In this document: positions 56,081 through 63,556 of the stretch, in pieces
Numbering within the stretch: position 1 is the stretch's first letter
Layout of the letters: each line of letters begins with the position of its first letter
NCBI GenBank assembly: GCA_029838195.1
Contig: JALGVJ010000021.1
Location: 1-63,556 of the forward strand
Length of the DNA: 63,556 bases
Source of the DNA: Promethearchaeota archaeon
GTDB taxonomy: Archaea > Asgardarchaeota > Lokiarchaeia > Sigyniarchaeales > SOKP01
Reading direction: 5' to 3'
Position numbers and translations under genes: made by a program
The notes under the pieces: model-generated
Seen by the model: the letters and a program-made list of their open reading frames with translations, nothing else
Told to the model about the DNA's origin: nothing
The model's database searches: none

Positions 56081-57079
56081 ATGGATTTTCAAAGCTTAAT
56101 TGATGGATTATTAAAAGGAGATGCGCGTTCCGCTGCACGCTTAATGACATTAGTAGAAAATGATATTGAATTAGCTGAAAAAGTGATAAATTCAATTTAT
56201 GACAAGACAGGAAATGCCTACGTTCTAGGGATAACGGGAGCCCCAGGAAGCGGAAAGAGCACCTTTATTGCGGCCCTTACCAAGAAACTGATTGCGTTAA
56301 GGAAAAAAATTGGAATCATATGTATTGATCCTTCCTCTCCATTAACGGGAGGTGCTCTATTAGGGGACAGAATTCGAATGAAGGAAAGTTTTTCCGTGAA
56401 AAATGTTTTTATTCGAAGCATGGCAAATAGAGGCCAGCTAGGAGGGTTGTCAAGAGCGACAGAGGATGTCATTAAGATTCTTGATGCGTATGGATGCGAT
56501 ATTATAATTATTGAAACAGTAGGCGTTGGACAAAGTGAAGTTGATATTTTCCACTCTGCAGCAACGGTTCTCGTGCTATTGGTGCCAGGATTGGGAGATG
56601 ATATTCAAACCATTAAAGCGGGAATCATGGAAATCACGGATATATTTGTAGTAAATAAAATGGACTTACCTGGCGCAGATAGGAAAGTAGCAGAGATTCA
56701 ACAAATGTTAGAATTGAACTTGAAATATCGATATGAAAACCATGATAACCAAAAATCATCCGAAAAAGGGAATCATTGGATACCTGAAATTCTCAAAGTA
56801 AATTCGTTGACTGGAGAGAATTTTGATGAGCTCATGAAAGCCATTGAGAGGCATCGTAATTTTTTAAACCAAAGCGGATTAATATCCAAATACTTAGAAA
56901 ATCGAATAAAAAGTGAAACCAGACAAATCGTAAAATACAAATTAATAAAAAAAATAGAAGAGCTTCTTGAAAAGGATGATAAAATAGATGCTTACATGAG
57001 AGAAGTCAAAAATAAATCTTTAGATCCTTATTCCATGGCAAATAAAATTATTAAATTATTAGAGAATCCCAAATCATGA
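56081..57079 (+). CDS. meaB: MeaB (ArgK-type) GTPase chaperone of the mutase
   Basis: 332 residues. G3E-family GTPase: P-loop GAPGSGKST (53-61), DPSSPLTGGALLGDRIRM, ETVGVGQSEVD (switch region) and NKMDLPGADR. MeaB loads adenosylcobalamin and guards methylmalonyl-CoA mutase against inactivation, driven by GTP. It directly follows the B12 subunit gene and overlaps the next start by four bases (ATGA), so the 57076 gene is translationally coupled to it. Confidence 0.95.
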   Translation: MDFQSLIDGLLKGDARSAARLMTLVENDIELAEKVINSIYDKTGNAYVLGITGAPGSGKSTFIAALTKKLIALRKKIGIICIDPSSPLTGGALLGDRIRMKESFSVKNVFIRSMANRGQLGGLSRATEDVIKILDAYGCDIIIIETVGVGQSEVDIFHSAATVLVLLVPGLGDDIQTIKAGIMEITDIFVVNKMDLPGADRKVAEIQQMLELNLKYRYENHDNQKSSEKGNHWIPEILKVNSLTGENFDELMKAIERHRNFLNQSGLISKYLENRIKSETRQIVKYKLIKKIEELLEKDDKIDAYMREVKNKSLDPYSMANKIIKLLENPKS

Positions 57080-57885
57080 ATTGGCAAGGAACTGAGGGCC
57101 GCAAGAAGAAAATGAATAACGACTACTTGATCGTTGCCGGAGGTGGAAAATTTGGCGAGATTGCGGTTAAATACGCCCTTAAAAAAGGATATAAAACGCT
57201 TTTAATAGATGCTAATTCTGATTGTAAGGCCGCAAAACATGCAGTTTTCCAAACGGATGATTTGGAAGAATTTTTATCCAAATTAGATTCCGTGAATGAA
57301 GGTACGATGATTTTTTTAAATTCGGATATTGCGGCAATTAATAGCATGGTGAAGTGCGTGACCCCAGAATTTATTATTCCGGTACTTCCCGTGCATTTAT
57401 TATTGGTTTTAATAAAAAATTTTTTAGTTGAGCATGGAATTCGATTAAAGGCCTCCCCAGAACTCGCTAAATCTTATCTTGATTTAATGAAAAAAGAATT
57501 TATCTTAGGTGTTAATTTTGAACAAGGAGTAATTTATTTATCACATGCAAGGCTAACAGAAATTTGCCCCGACTATTGCCCGGGACCTCCTACCTTTTGC
57601 CCTCATTTTAAACGTGAAAAATCCATCCCCATGATTACCTATCTTAAAAATCTCTTGGACACGCCTGATTTGATTAGAGTGGAAGAGAATGAAGATTCAC
57701 GGTTTTGCGTGGTCGCAGAAAGTCATCAAATAATACCAGGTTTAGGAGGTTTTTTAGGTACTGAAATAGAATTCATTTTAAATGCACTTACGAGTTCTTT
57801 ACGTCGTATAAAAAAACAAACTCAATTTATAATCTCTACCGCATGTAATTGTCATGGGATCGTTCATTTCATGAAAGTAGTTTAA
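57076..57885 (+). CDS. Unknown Rossmann-type protein coupled to MeaB
   Basis: 269 residues. The start ATG overlaps the meaB stop (ATGA); MNNDYL at 57112 is a possible inner start. The N-terminus has the nucleotide-binding-like YLIVAGGGKFGEIAVKYALKKGYKTLLIDAN, recalling ATP-grasp or TrkA/NAD-type folds. Near residues 165-175 CPDYCPGPPTFCPH forms a Cys-rich site, and the tail reads STACNCHGIVHF. These could bind a metal or cofactor. I know no family with this set. Its tight link to meaB suggests a role with cobalamin or propionate metabolism. Confidence 0.7.
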   Translation: MNWQGTEGRKKKMNNDYLIVAGGGKFGEIAVKYALKKGYKTLLIDANSDCKAAKHAVFQTDDLEEFLSKLDSVNEGTMIFLNSDIAAINSMVKCVTPEFIIPVLPVHLLLVLIKNFLVEHGIRLKASPELAKSYLDLMKKEFILGVNFEQGVIYLSHARLTEICPDYCPGPPTFCPHFKREKSIPMITYLKNLLDTPDLIRVEENEDSRFCVVAESHQIIPGLGGFLGTEIEFILNALTSSLRRIKKQTQFIISTACNCHGIVHFMKVV

Positions 57886-57989
57886 AATAAAAATAAATCG
57901 AAATTTCATGCAATGAAATAAAAATAATTTAAAAATGAAATAGATTGCTTGCTTTCCTTTTAGAACATTCTAAATATTTTTTTTTAGAA

Positions 57990-58919
57990 TTAATTCTTGT
58001 TTTCACTCTTTTCTCTTTTAAACTCACTCAGATGTTTAAATCTTCCTCCGAGTATGTTCACCATATCTGAAGGGACAATAATCCAAGCTCCCTTTTCTTT
58101 CATTGATTCATAAAGTATGTTCATTGCTCTCAAATTTAATGCCACCTCATCACTTTCATAAATATGAGCTGCATTAATGAATTTATTCGCAATTTGCTCT
58201 TCTGAGCTTGCTAAAATTATGCGTGCCATGCGCTCTCTTTCTGCCTGAGCTTGTCGGCTCATTGCATCTTGTAATGCATTAGGGATGACAACATCTCTAA
58301 TTTCTACTGAAATTGATTTCACGCCCCACTCTTCCGTGCGCTCATCAATGATTTTCTCAAGTTCATGAGACATTTCTTCACGACCTATTAGCATTTGACT
58401 TAATTCTGTTTTTCCAATAATATCGCGTAGAGATGTTTGAGCTGCCCATGAAATCGCCGTTTTATAATCTTGTACTCGCATCGATGCTTTAAATGGATCA
58501 ATTACTTGCCAAAATAACACCGCATCCACATTGACTGGTACATTATCTTTTGTTAGGGTTTGCTCCGCAGAAAAAGTCGTAGTGATTATTCGGATATCTA
58601 AAGAAAAAGGGATCTTATATACAAAAGGAACTAACCAAATCAAGCCGGGACCACGCATTTTCCTAAATTTACCTAATAATAAAGTAGGAACCCGAATCCA
58701 CTCAGGAATTATATATATTCCCGTGCAAAAGAAACCCATGACGAGGAGCAAGATGATAATAATAATTAAGGTTATCGTCACATGAAATCCAAAAAGCATG
58801 CTTCCAATTAAAAACCCGATCAAAAATATTAAGCCTAAAATAAAAAGGAAATATCCTAGGCCACGTAGAAGGTTTCCCCCTATAAAATTTTTACTTTGAT
58901 TTAGAGACATATTTATCAT
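57990..58919 (-). CDS. SPFH/stomatin (band 7) membrane protein
   Basis: 309 residues. Two hydrophobic N-terminal segments, then a PHB domain: FRKMRGPGLIWLVPFVYKI, FSAEQTLTKDNVPVNVDAVLFWQVIDP and the stomatin helix LRDIIGKTELSQMLIGREEM...IVIPNALQDAMSRQAQAERER. Stomatin-like proteins form ring assemblies at the membrane. The usual partner NfeD protease gene is not beside it. The start could also be the Met three codons on. It converges with the meaB-linked gene. Confidence 0.88.
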   Translation of the reverse strand: MINMSLNQSKNFIGGNLLRGLGYFLFILGLIFLIGFLIGSMLFGFHVTITLIIIIILLLVMGFFCTGIYIIPEWIRVPTLLLGKFRKMRGPGLIWLVPFVYKIPFSLDIRIITTTFSAEQTLTKDNVPVNVDAVLFWQVIDPFKASMRVQDYKTAISWAAQTSLRDIIGKTELSQMLIGREEMSHELEKIIDERTEEWGVKSISVEIRDVVIPNALQDAMSRQAQAERERMARIILASSEEQIANKFINAAHIYESDEVALNLRAMNILYESMKEKGAWIIVPSDMVNILGGRFKHLSEFKREKSENKN

Positions 58920-59144
58920 GTTATAAATTTTAAATCAAATATTAATATCTATCGATTTCAAATTATTTGTTTCAATATAATCATGCTTGTAGGGAAATCA
59001 TATTATTAATAAAATTATATCCTTCAAATTAAACTAATTTTAGCTAATGAAGATTTATTAAAATACGAAAATAAAGGAGGAAATTCGGTACAAGAGCTAA
59101 ATTCTCGAAAATCTATAGCTTTATGGAGAATACCATCCAATTAT

Positions 59145-59591
59145 TTATACTTTTTCAAATAATTTTATGCGAAGATTATATTGCTTGGGACTATTGGGAC
59201 AGTTTAATTCACAGCACGCAGGAAGATAAGAATAGACTTCAAATCGGTCGGAGGGAACTAATAAATACATTAAAGAATGAATTAGAACACAGCTTTTATT
59301 AATTTGTTCCAAGGGACCATCACAGAGTGCCTTCTTATGTTCTTGCTTATTAACAAACAAGCATAGCCCATCTCGAGGATAAAACCCAAATAAAAATTGA
59401 AATTTAGGAATGACGGGAAACCGTTCGCTTTCCACCTTCCGCTGGTATTCAATAGTAATATTATTAAAGGTTAAAGTAAATTGTAAGGCTTTATAAGAAT
59501 CCGTGATTTTGTCTTTCTCTGAAATTTCATGGATGATGAAATCCCGAGATACTGCTTTATCAATTAAATTTTCTAATTCTTTATTGAGCAT
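59145..59591 (-). CDS. Small protein of unknown function
   Basis: 148 residues, no family recognised. It starts five bases after the stop of the zinc-ribbon gene at 59597, so the two are translationally linked. Sequence ends CCELNCPNSPKQYNLRIKLFEKV, with three Cys close together that may bind metal, and has a basic/aromatic middle (FGFYPRDGLCLFVNKQEHKK). Likely a soluble alpha/beta protein. Confidence 0.6.
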   Translation of the reverse strand: MLNKELENLIDKAVSRDFIIHEISEKDKITDSYKALQFTLTFNNITIEYQRKVESERFPVIPKFQFLFGFYPRDGLCLFVNKQEHKKALCDGPLEQINKSCVLIHSLMYLLVPSDRFEVYSYLPACCELNCPNSPKQYNLRIKLFEKV

Positions 59592-59596
59592 TTAAC

Positions 59597-59863
59597 TTAT
59601 TTTTTCTTTTTTTCCTTCTTTGGATCAATCCATTCTGAAAAAATTTCGGTGATCATGAGAGATTGCCCCTCATTACATTTTGGACATGATTCTCCCGAGA
59701 GCTTTTTAAAGGTATAATCCCCCTTCTTGAATTCTCTCGTATAGTTTTCATGGCAGTTCCCGCATTTCACCACCGTGTTGATCTTTTCGTAAAACCGCTT
59801 CTTTCGGGTAATGGCATCAATACCTATGTCTGGAATAGGAGGGAGTTGAGGTTCTTCTGACAT
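59597..59863 (-). CDS. Small zinc-ribbon protein
   Basis: 88 residues with a zinc-ribbon-like CGNCHENY...CPKCNEG, two CxxC knuckles about 30 residues apart, and a basic tail (DPKKEKKKK). Such proteins often contact nucleic acids or larger machines; the role here is unknown. It precedes and is coupled to the 59145 gene. Confidence 0.65.
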   Translation of the reverse strand: MSEEPQLPPIPDIGIDAITRKKRFYEKINTVVKCGNCHENYTREFKKGDYTFKKLSGESCPKCNEGQSLMITEIFSEWIDPKKEKKKK

Positions 59864-60116
59864 TTTGTGTAGTTCTCTTTTTTTCTTGTTATAATTTAAT
59901 CATTTATTTTTCTATATACATAATAATGGAATATAAAGATAAAACCTTACTCATTATTAAATAAAAAAAGATTATCCGTGATGTATGAGTAAAAAGTAGG
60001 GAAATAACAAGAATGAACGAGTTACTCCATTACATGGTCCAATAGGTTCAATTGTTCTCTAAAAAAATGTTGATTTAGTTCATGATTTATTATATTCTCA
60101 CTCGTGTTCTATATGT

Positions 60117-61052
60117 TTAGTTTCCCTCTTTTTTGACATTTTCTTTTTTTGGTTCTTCATCGTTCTCAGTTATATTAGAGGCAGATTCTTGAATGGTTTC
60201 TTTCGAAGGAATTTCCTCCGATTTTTCTTTTTCTTCGGTTGACTGGTCCATTTCTTTCAATTTTTCTTTTTCGAATTCTTTTCCTCCTCCCTTTTCTGTT
60301 GATACTTCCTTTTGTTCCGATTCTTTTTCGGCAGGTTTATCTGCCGGTTCAGGTTCAGGAGGTTTTGGCTTTTTTGAAATGATGACTTTAGCATATCGTA
60401 TTACATCTTTACCGATTTTCCATCCTTCTTGAATTACGTCGATGATACTGTTATTGGGAAGATCTTCCCGTTCAATTGAACTTAAGGCCTCATGTAAGCT
60501 ATAATCAAAGGGATCATTCTTCTTTGTATTCATGGGTTTAGCGTCGTAAGAACGCAAGATCCCCATAAATTGCTGATAAAATCCCTTGAGGTGATGATTT
60601 TCCGGATTATCATTTTCTAAAGCTTTTTGAAAGGAATCATATAACGGCAAGAAACTCTGAATCACGTTAGCAATAGTCTGAGTTCTAAGGACTTGCTTTG
60701 CCTTGTCCCAGCGTTTCTGAGCATTCTCGAATTCCGCTTGGAGATGAATGTATCTATCTTGCCACTTTTTTTTCTCTTCTTGTTCTTTTTCTAGCGTTTT
60801 TTTCAAAGCGTCTATATCGGATTGTAACTTTTTTATTCGAGCTTCCAACTCATTACATTTTTTTACCAAATCATCTTTTGAAAAGAATTCTAAAACGCCG
60901 TGTTCTTTTTCCTCCAACAGTTTTATATCCTCCTTTTTTTCTCTCGATTTCTTCTTAATAGCCTCATCTGATTTTTTTTTAGAAGCTTCTTTTTTCTCAT
61001 CAGATTTATTTCCTTGCTTAGTTTTTTTTTCCTCTTTTTTTCCTTCCGTCAT
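60117..61052 (-). CDS. grpE: GrpE nucleotide-exchange factor with long charged tails
   Basis: 311 residues. The core (about 60-235) is GrpE: a long coiled coil (IKKLQSDIDALKKTLEKEQEEKKKWQDRYIHLQAEFENAQKRWDK) and the beta domain with NDPFDYSLHEALSSIE...IDVIQEGWKIGKDVIRYAKVII. GrpE frees ADP from DnaK. The core is flanked by highly charged, low-complexity tails, a Lys/Glu-rich start and a Glu/Lys/Pro tail of about 75 residues, so it is longer than typical GrpE (~180-200). AAAGGGG upstream is the likely Shine-Dalgarno sequence. dnaK and dnaJ are not in the window. Confidence 0.92.
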   Translation of the reverse strand: MTEGKKEEKKTKQGNKSDEKKEASKKKSDEAIKKKSREKKEDIKLLEEKEHGVLEFFSKDDLVKKCNELEARIKKLQSDIDALKKTLEKEQEEKKKWQDRYIHLQAEFENAQKRWDKAKQVLRTQTIANVIQSFLPLYDSFQKALENDNPENHHLKGFYQQFMGILRSYDAKPMNTKKNDPFDYSLHEALSSIEREDLPNNSIIDVIQEGWKIGKDVIRYAKVIISKKPKPPEPEPADKPAEKESEQKEVSTEKGGGKEFEKEKLKEMDQSTEEKEKSEEIPSKETIQESASNITENDEEPKKENVKKEGN

Positions 61053-61078
61053 TAGAAACCCCTTTACCTGTTTTTGAT

Positions 61079-61102
61079 TTATTAGTGATGTCTTACTAAT
61101 AA
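61079..61102 (-). promoter_or_regulatory. Dyad TTATTAGT-N8-ACTAATAA before grpE
   Basis: Perfect 8-base arms with an 8-base spacer, 27-50 bases before the grpE start codon on the minus strand, overlapping where promoter elements should be. It could be the operator of a heat-shock repressor. The A/T content means chance cannot be excluded. Confidence 0.4.
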
Positions 61103-61402
61103 GTAATAATGGAAAAATTAAAAATTTAATTAATATAAGCTCTTAAGCTCTTATTCACGATGATTTAACCTTAAATATTTATTATTTTAATGGATTTCAT
61201 AAAAATAGAGCATTGTAGAAATATTTAGTGCATCGTCCCTTGTTTAATAATGTTTCTTAATCTTTTACCATCTAAATCGGGATTATTCATGAAGGAATAA
61301 GTGCTCGATTTGTTCAATCTTCACTGAATTCAACTGATTTTTAAGATTTCTTCCACGACGTTCTAAACCCATCCTTAGAGTAAAAATACTCGTTTAAAGA
61401 AC
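61103..61402. other. Divergent intergenic stretch between grpE and the ferredoxin-fusion gene
   Basis: 300 bases, AT-rich. Has a tandem octamer AAGCTCTT-AAGCTCTT around 61138-61153 and TTTAAATA-like stretches that may be the promoters. No coding frame or RNA fold was recognised. Confidence 0.3.
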
Positions 61403-62233
61403 ATGTTCGGAATTAAAAATATAACGTGTTGTAATTTATTTTTACACATGACCCAAGCAAACTATAAAAAAGTAAAACGTAAGATCATTAAGATTGATGA
61501 AGAGCTCTGCACGGGATGCGGAAATTGCGTGGTGGCATGCGCCGAAGGCGCTTTAGCGATAATTGATGGAAAAGCAAAAGTGATAAATGAAGTATTTTGC
61601 GACGGGCTTGGGGCATGTATTGGTGAATGTCCGGAAGGCGCTCTCACAATTGAGGAACGGGAAGCATTGGAATTTGATGAAGAAGCGGTAGACGAACATC
61701 TTGAACGCATGAAACAACAAGAAGAAGATATCGATTCCACGATAAAACAAGCGTTAAGCGAGGGAACTCATTCTCATTCATGTAATTGTCCCTCCTCTCA
61801 ACCCATTGTATATGATAATCCATGGGAAGAGGGAGCTGTATCAGGAGAAATTCCTTCTGCCCTCCGGCAATGGCCGGCAAAATTAACTTTAGTCGCGCCA
61901 ACGGCGCCTTATTTCAATCAAGAAGAATTACTCATTATCGCAGATTGTGCTCCAGTGGCTTTTGGAGATTTTCATCGCACATTCATGAAAGGAAAACCTC
62001 TCGTGACGACATGTCCCATGCTAAGTTTAAAAGAACAAGATCTACAGAAATTAGAAGACATTTTACGAGCGAATCCCATTAAACGCATTGAATTAATTCT
62101 CATGGAAGTCCCTTGCTGCCAAAAAATTAAATTATTTTTAGAACCCATTCTTTCAAAAATAGATCGCTCGATAACGGTGGAAGAAAAAATCATTAGCCGG
62201 GATGGAAAACTGATCAAACCAGGGGCCGTTTAA
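61403..62233 (+). CDS. Two-ferredoxin-domain fusion protein, unknown reaction
   Basis: 276 residues; MTQANYK at 61448 is an equally possible start. The N-terminal part holds CTGCGNCVVAC and CDGLGACIGEC, both 4Fe-4S-type motifs (the second has a Gly-Leu-Gly spacer before ACIGEC). A linker follows with HSHSCNCPSS, then a C-terminal domain with PAKLTLVAPTAPYF, LIIADCAPVAFGDFHRTF, KPLVTTCPML and EVPCCQKIK, whose Cys may bind more metal. The layout is that of a widespread family of small ferredoxin-fused proteins in anaerobes, whose role is unknown. It ends in a four-base overlap with the convergent regulator gene. Confidence 0.72.
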   Translation: MFGIKNITCCNLFLHMTQANYKKVKRKIIKIDEELCTGCGNCVVACAEGALAIIDGKAKVINEVFCDGLGACIGECPEGALTIEEREALEFDEEAVDEHLERMKQQEEDIDSTIKQALSEGTHSHSCNCPSSQPIVYDNPWEEGAVSGEIPSALRQWPAKLTLVAPTAPYFNQEELLIIADCAPVAFGDFHRTFMKGKPLVTTCPMLSLKEQDLQKLEDILRANPIKRIELILMEVPCCQKIKLFLEPILSKIDRSITVEEKIISRDGKLIKPGAV

Positions 62234-62883
62234 TACTCCGTAAGCACTTTTTTTTTGATAATTTTTCTCAATGAAACACTAAGGCTGGATTTCGATTTAT
62301 TTAATTTCCGTGCTAAATCTTCCAACGAAATCCTCCTTGGAATTTCAAAAAATCCCGTCTCTATTGCGGTTTTTAAAATATATTCTTCTTCAGCATTTAA
62401 TCGATTTTTTTCCTCGGTACTTTGGCTGGGGGCATTTCCAATCCTTAATAATTCGTATTCTATATTTTTTTCATCAAAAACATGTAATAAATCCATGATT
62501 CTCGTTCGCTGTGCGATCAATTTCCAATAGGCATGGTTTTCTTTTACTCGAACAGGAAAGTCAATCAAGACCCCACATTTAATCACGGCATATAAAAGGA
62601 ACGGATCTCTCGTTTTCACGTTAAAGCGAACTCTATTTTCTTCTCGCTCTAAAATGTCAAAAGCATGAACTGACGGATGAGATTTAATTTTTTCAATGAT
62701 CCCATCGATTTTAAAGTGTTTTATCTCAACAACGGCATTTCCAATCGATTTTTCCAGATCATAAGGAAGGAAATAAAATATTTCCATGTGAACATCCTTA
62801 AATTCCTTGAATACTTGAGAAATCCAGATCTCTTCCGGAAAGCGGATCTTTATCCTTGCCAAGGAAAGCTTATCCTCATTCAT
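62230..62883 (-). CDS. Bat-type HTH_10 regulator
   Basis: 217 residues. The last ~55 residues (LNAEEEYILKTAIETGFFEIPRRISLEDLARKLNKSKSSLSVSLRKIIKKKVL) are the HTH_10 domain of archaeal bacterio-opsin-activator-like regulators. The rest is a sensor-like alpha/beta domain without known ligand motifs. The start has a strong GGGAGG Shine-Dalgarno sequence. It would control other genes, possibly the divergent or neighbouring redox genes; targets are not evident. It overlaps by four bases the end of the ferredoxin-fusion gene, with which it converges. Confidence 0.85.
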   Translation of the reverse strand: MNEDKLSLARIKIRFPEEIWISQVFKEFKDVHMEIFYFLPYDLEKSIGNAVVEIKHFKIDGIIEKIKSHPSVHAFDILEREENRVRFNVKTRDPFLLYAVIKCGVLIDFPVRVKENHAYWKLIAQRTRIMDLLHVFDEKNIEYELLRIGNAPSQSTEEKNRLNAEEEYILKTAIETGFFEIPRRISLEDLARKLNKSKSSLSVSLRKIIKKKVLTEY

Positions 62884-62979
62884 GATCCTCCCTAATTTCC
62901 TCCGTTCTATCTACTTTAATTTATTACCAAATAGTTTTTTTAAAAAAGGATTAATCTCTTAAAGCTATTTCTCTGCTAA

Positions 62980-63556
62980 TTATCTTCTTTTTTTCCTTGA
63001 AATTCTTATCTTTTTTCCCATTAAATAGAGAATACAACATCCGATATTGCAAATAGGCATTAATCCGCGCTCTTTAATTAGTGAGCGAAATTTATCATAG
63101 TGGGGGGAATTCCAAATCTCGGTAAAGGTACGGTCATATAAGTTTCCAAGAGTTAAATCATAGAAAATGTGACAGGGTGCCACATCTCCATTTGCCATGA
63201 TATCCACGGCTTTCCACGGACTGGCGCAACCTTGATATAAATCCACCATGTCATGCCACCTGGCCTCATCATACGCTTGCAAATTGTCGGAAGTAAAAGT
63301 GGGCGGTAATAACAAAATATTTTTACCCCGTGAATGATAATGGTCTAAAATCTTAGAAACTTGATTTGCTATATCATCATAATCCATCGGAATAAAATCT
63401 TCGTGCCGTCGAACTAACCCCTTCCAATACAAGTCGGAATCTATGTTTAATTCTTTTTTAAGCAATGTCGCAAAAGCTTTTCCCATTTCTTCCGTAATAA
63501 AATTATACATTTGAATGGTGATCCAATCCACCATCTCAAGATTCAAATCGCTCAAG
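62980..63556 (-). CDS. Radical SAM/SPASM-domain protein, C-terminal part (runs off the right edge)
   Basis: The last 191 codons. They end in a SPASM-type segment: CASPWKAVDIMANGDVAPCHIFYDLTLGNL followed by EIWNSPHYDKFRSLI and CNIGCC, whose cysteines hold an auxiliary 4Fe-4S cluster in SPASM proteins. The first codon seen is TTG at the window edge and is most likely not the real start. The radical-SAM CxxxCxxC part lies beyond the window. Substrate unknown; many such proteins modify peptides or cofactors. Confidence 0.8.
   Translation of the reverse strand, partial: LSDLNLEMVDWITIQMYNFITEEMGKAFATLLKKELNIDSDLYWKGLVRRHEDFIPMDYDDIANQVSKILDHYHSRGKNILLLPPTFTSDNLQAYDEARWHDMVDLYQGCASPWKAVDIMANGDVAPCHIFYDLTLGNLYDRTFTEIWNSPHYDKFRSLIKERGLMPICNIGCCILYLMGKKIRISRKKRR

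Noticed and set aside
60193..61077. Plus-strand ORFs opposite grpE, rich in Ser/Phe
   Set aside because: They are antisense readings of Lys/Glu-rich codons of the GrpE tails.
1..63556. tRNA, rRNA and CRISPR arrays
   Set aside because: I looked for T-loop-like motifs, long conserved RNA stretches and regular repeats in the gaps and found none; several T-loop-like words (for example at 52150 and 60045) lack the rest of a cloverleaf.

Overview
The window reads as a piece of an AT-rich archaeal chromosome, most likely an Asgard archaeon of the Lokiarchaeia type. Archaeal signs are the L10e form of ribosomal protein uL16, archaeal TATA/Shine-Dalgarno arrangements and a large set of heterodisulfide reductase (Hdr) and F420-type FrhB proteins. 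Asgard signs are a Rag/Gtr-like GTPase with a roadblock-like C-terminal domain, an MglA-like GTPase, a possible arrestin-fold protein and, above all, a selenocysteine (Sec) system with a eukaryote-like SECIS element.

The outstanding region is 4.4-17.7 kb on the minus strand. In transcription order it encodes a Sec-containing HdrA (17657-15708, in-frame UGA at codons 18, 76 and 201), a Sec-containing VhuD/MvhD (15702-15220, UGA at codons 15 and 66), two FrhB-type flavoproteins, an HdrBC/HdrD-like protein, a 1028-residue double HdrA, a cysteine-only MvhD and, after a 448-base gap, a second double HdrA of 921 residues. All five internal UGAs fall on positions that are cysteine in the HdrA/MvhD families and, in four of the five motifs by direct comparison and in the fifth by family pattern, in the paralogues of the same cluster. 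Right at the end of the Sec-VhuD gene is a hairpin with AUGA directly before and GA directly after a 9-bp helix and A's in the apical loop, the eukaryotic SECIS core plan. The VhuD stop codon UGA is itself part of that AUGA. The cluster looks like a soluble electron-bifurcating complex joining a flavin/F420 (FrhB) module to HdrABC without a hydrogenase in sight. A third FrhB protein lies at 22.7 kb.

Region by region: 0-4.2 kb holds a membrane-anchored esterase and a GT-C glycosyltransferase. 18-22.5 kb holds membrane proteins and a HEAT-repeat protein. 24-39 kb looks like sugar, glycolipid and methyl metabolism: a UroD-like methyltransferase-type protein, a GPH sugar symporter, a tandem metallo-beta-lactamase, a creatininase-type amidohydrolase, a DegT aminotransferase, a GH116 beta-glucosidase, a HAD phosphatase, a decayed sulfotransferase and a DeoR-type regulator, with the Rag-like GTPase among them. 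39.6-51 kb holds a possible arrestin-like protein, a CrtC/AttH-like protein, a PEP-synthase/rifampicin-phosphotransferase-like enzyme, the MglA-like GTPase with a small helical partner, a NifU-like scaffold, a LarA-like protein and an acyl-CoA synthetase alpha-like protein. 51-58 kb carries L10e, a radical SAM protein and a methylmalonyl-CoA mutase cassette (large subunit, B12 subunit, MeaB and an unknown coupled gene). 58-63.5 kb holds an SPFH protein, small zinc-ribbon genes, GrpE, a ferredoxin-fusion protein, a Bat-type HTH regulator and the end of a radical SAM/SPASM protein.

No tRNA, rRNA, CRISPR array, transposase or phage gene was seen. Function calls are from reading motifs by eye; no search was run.
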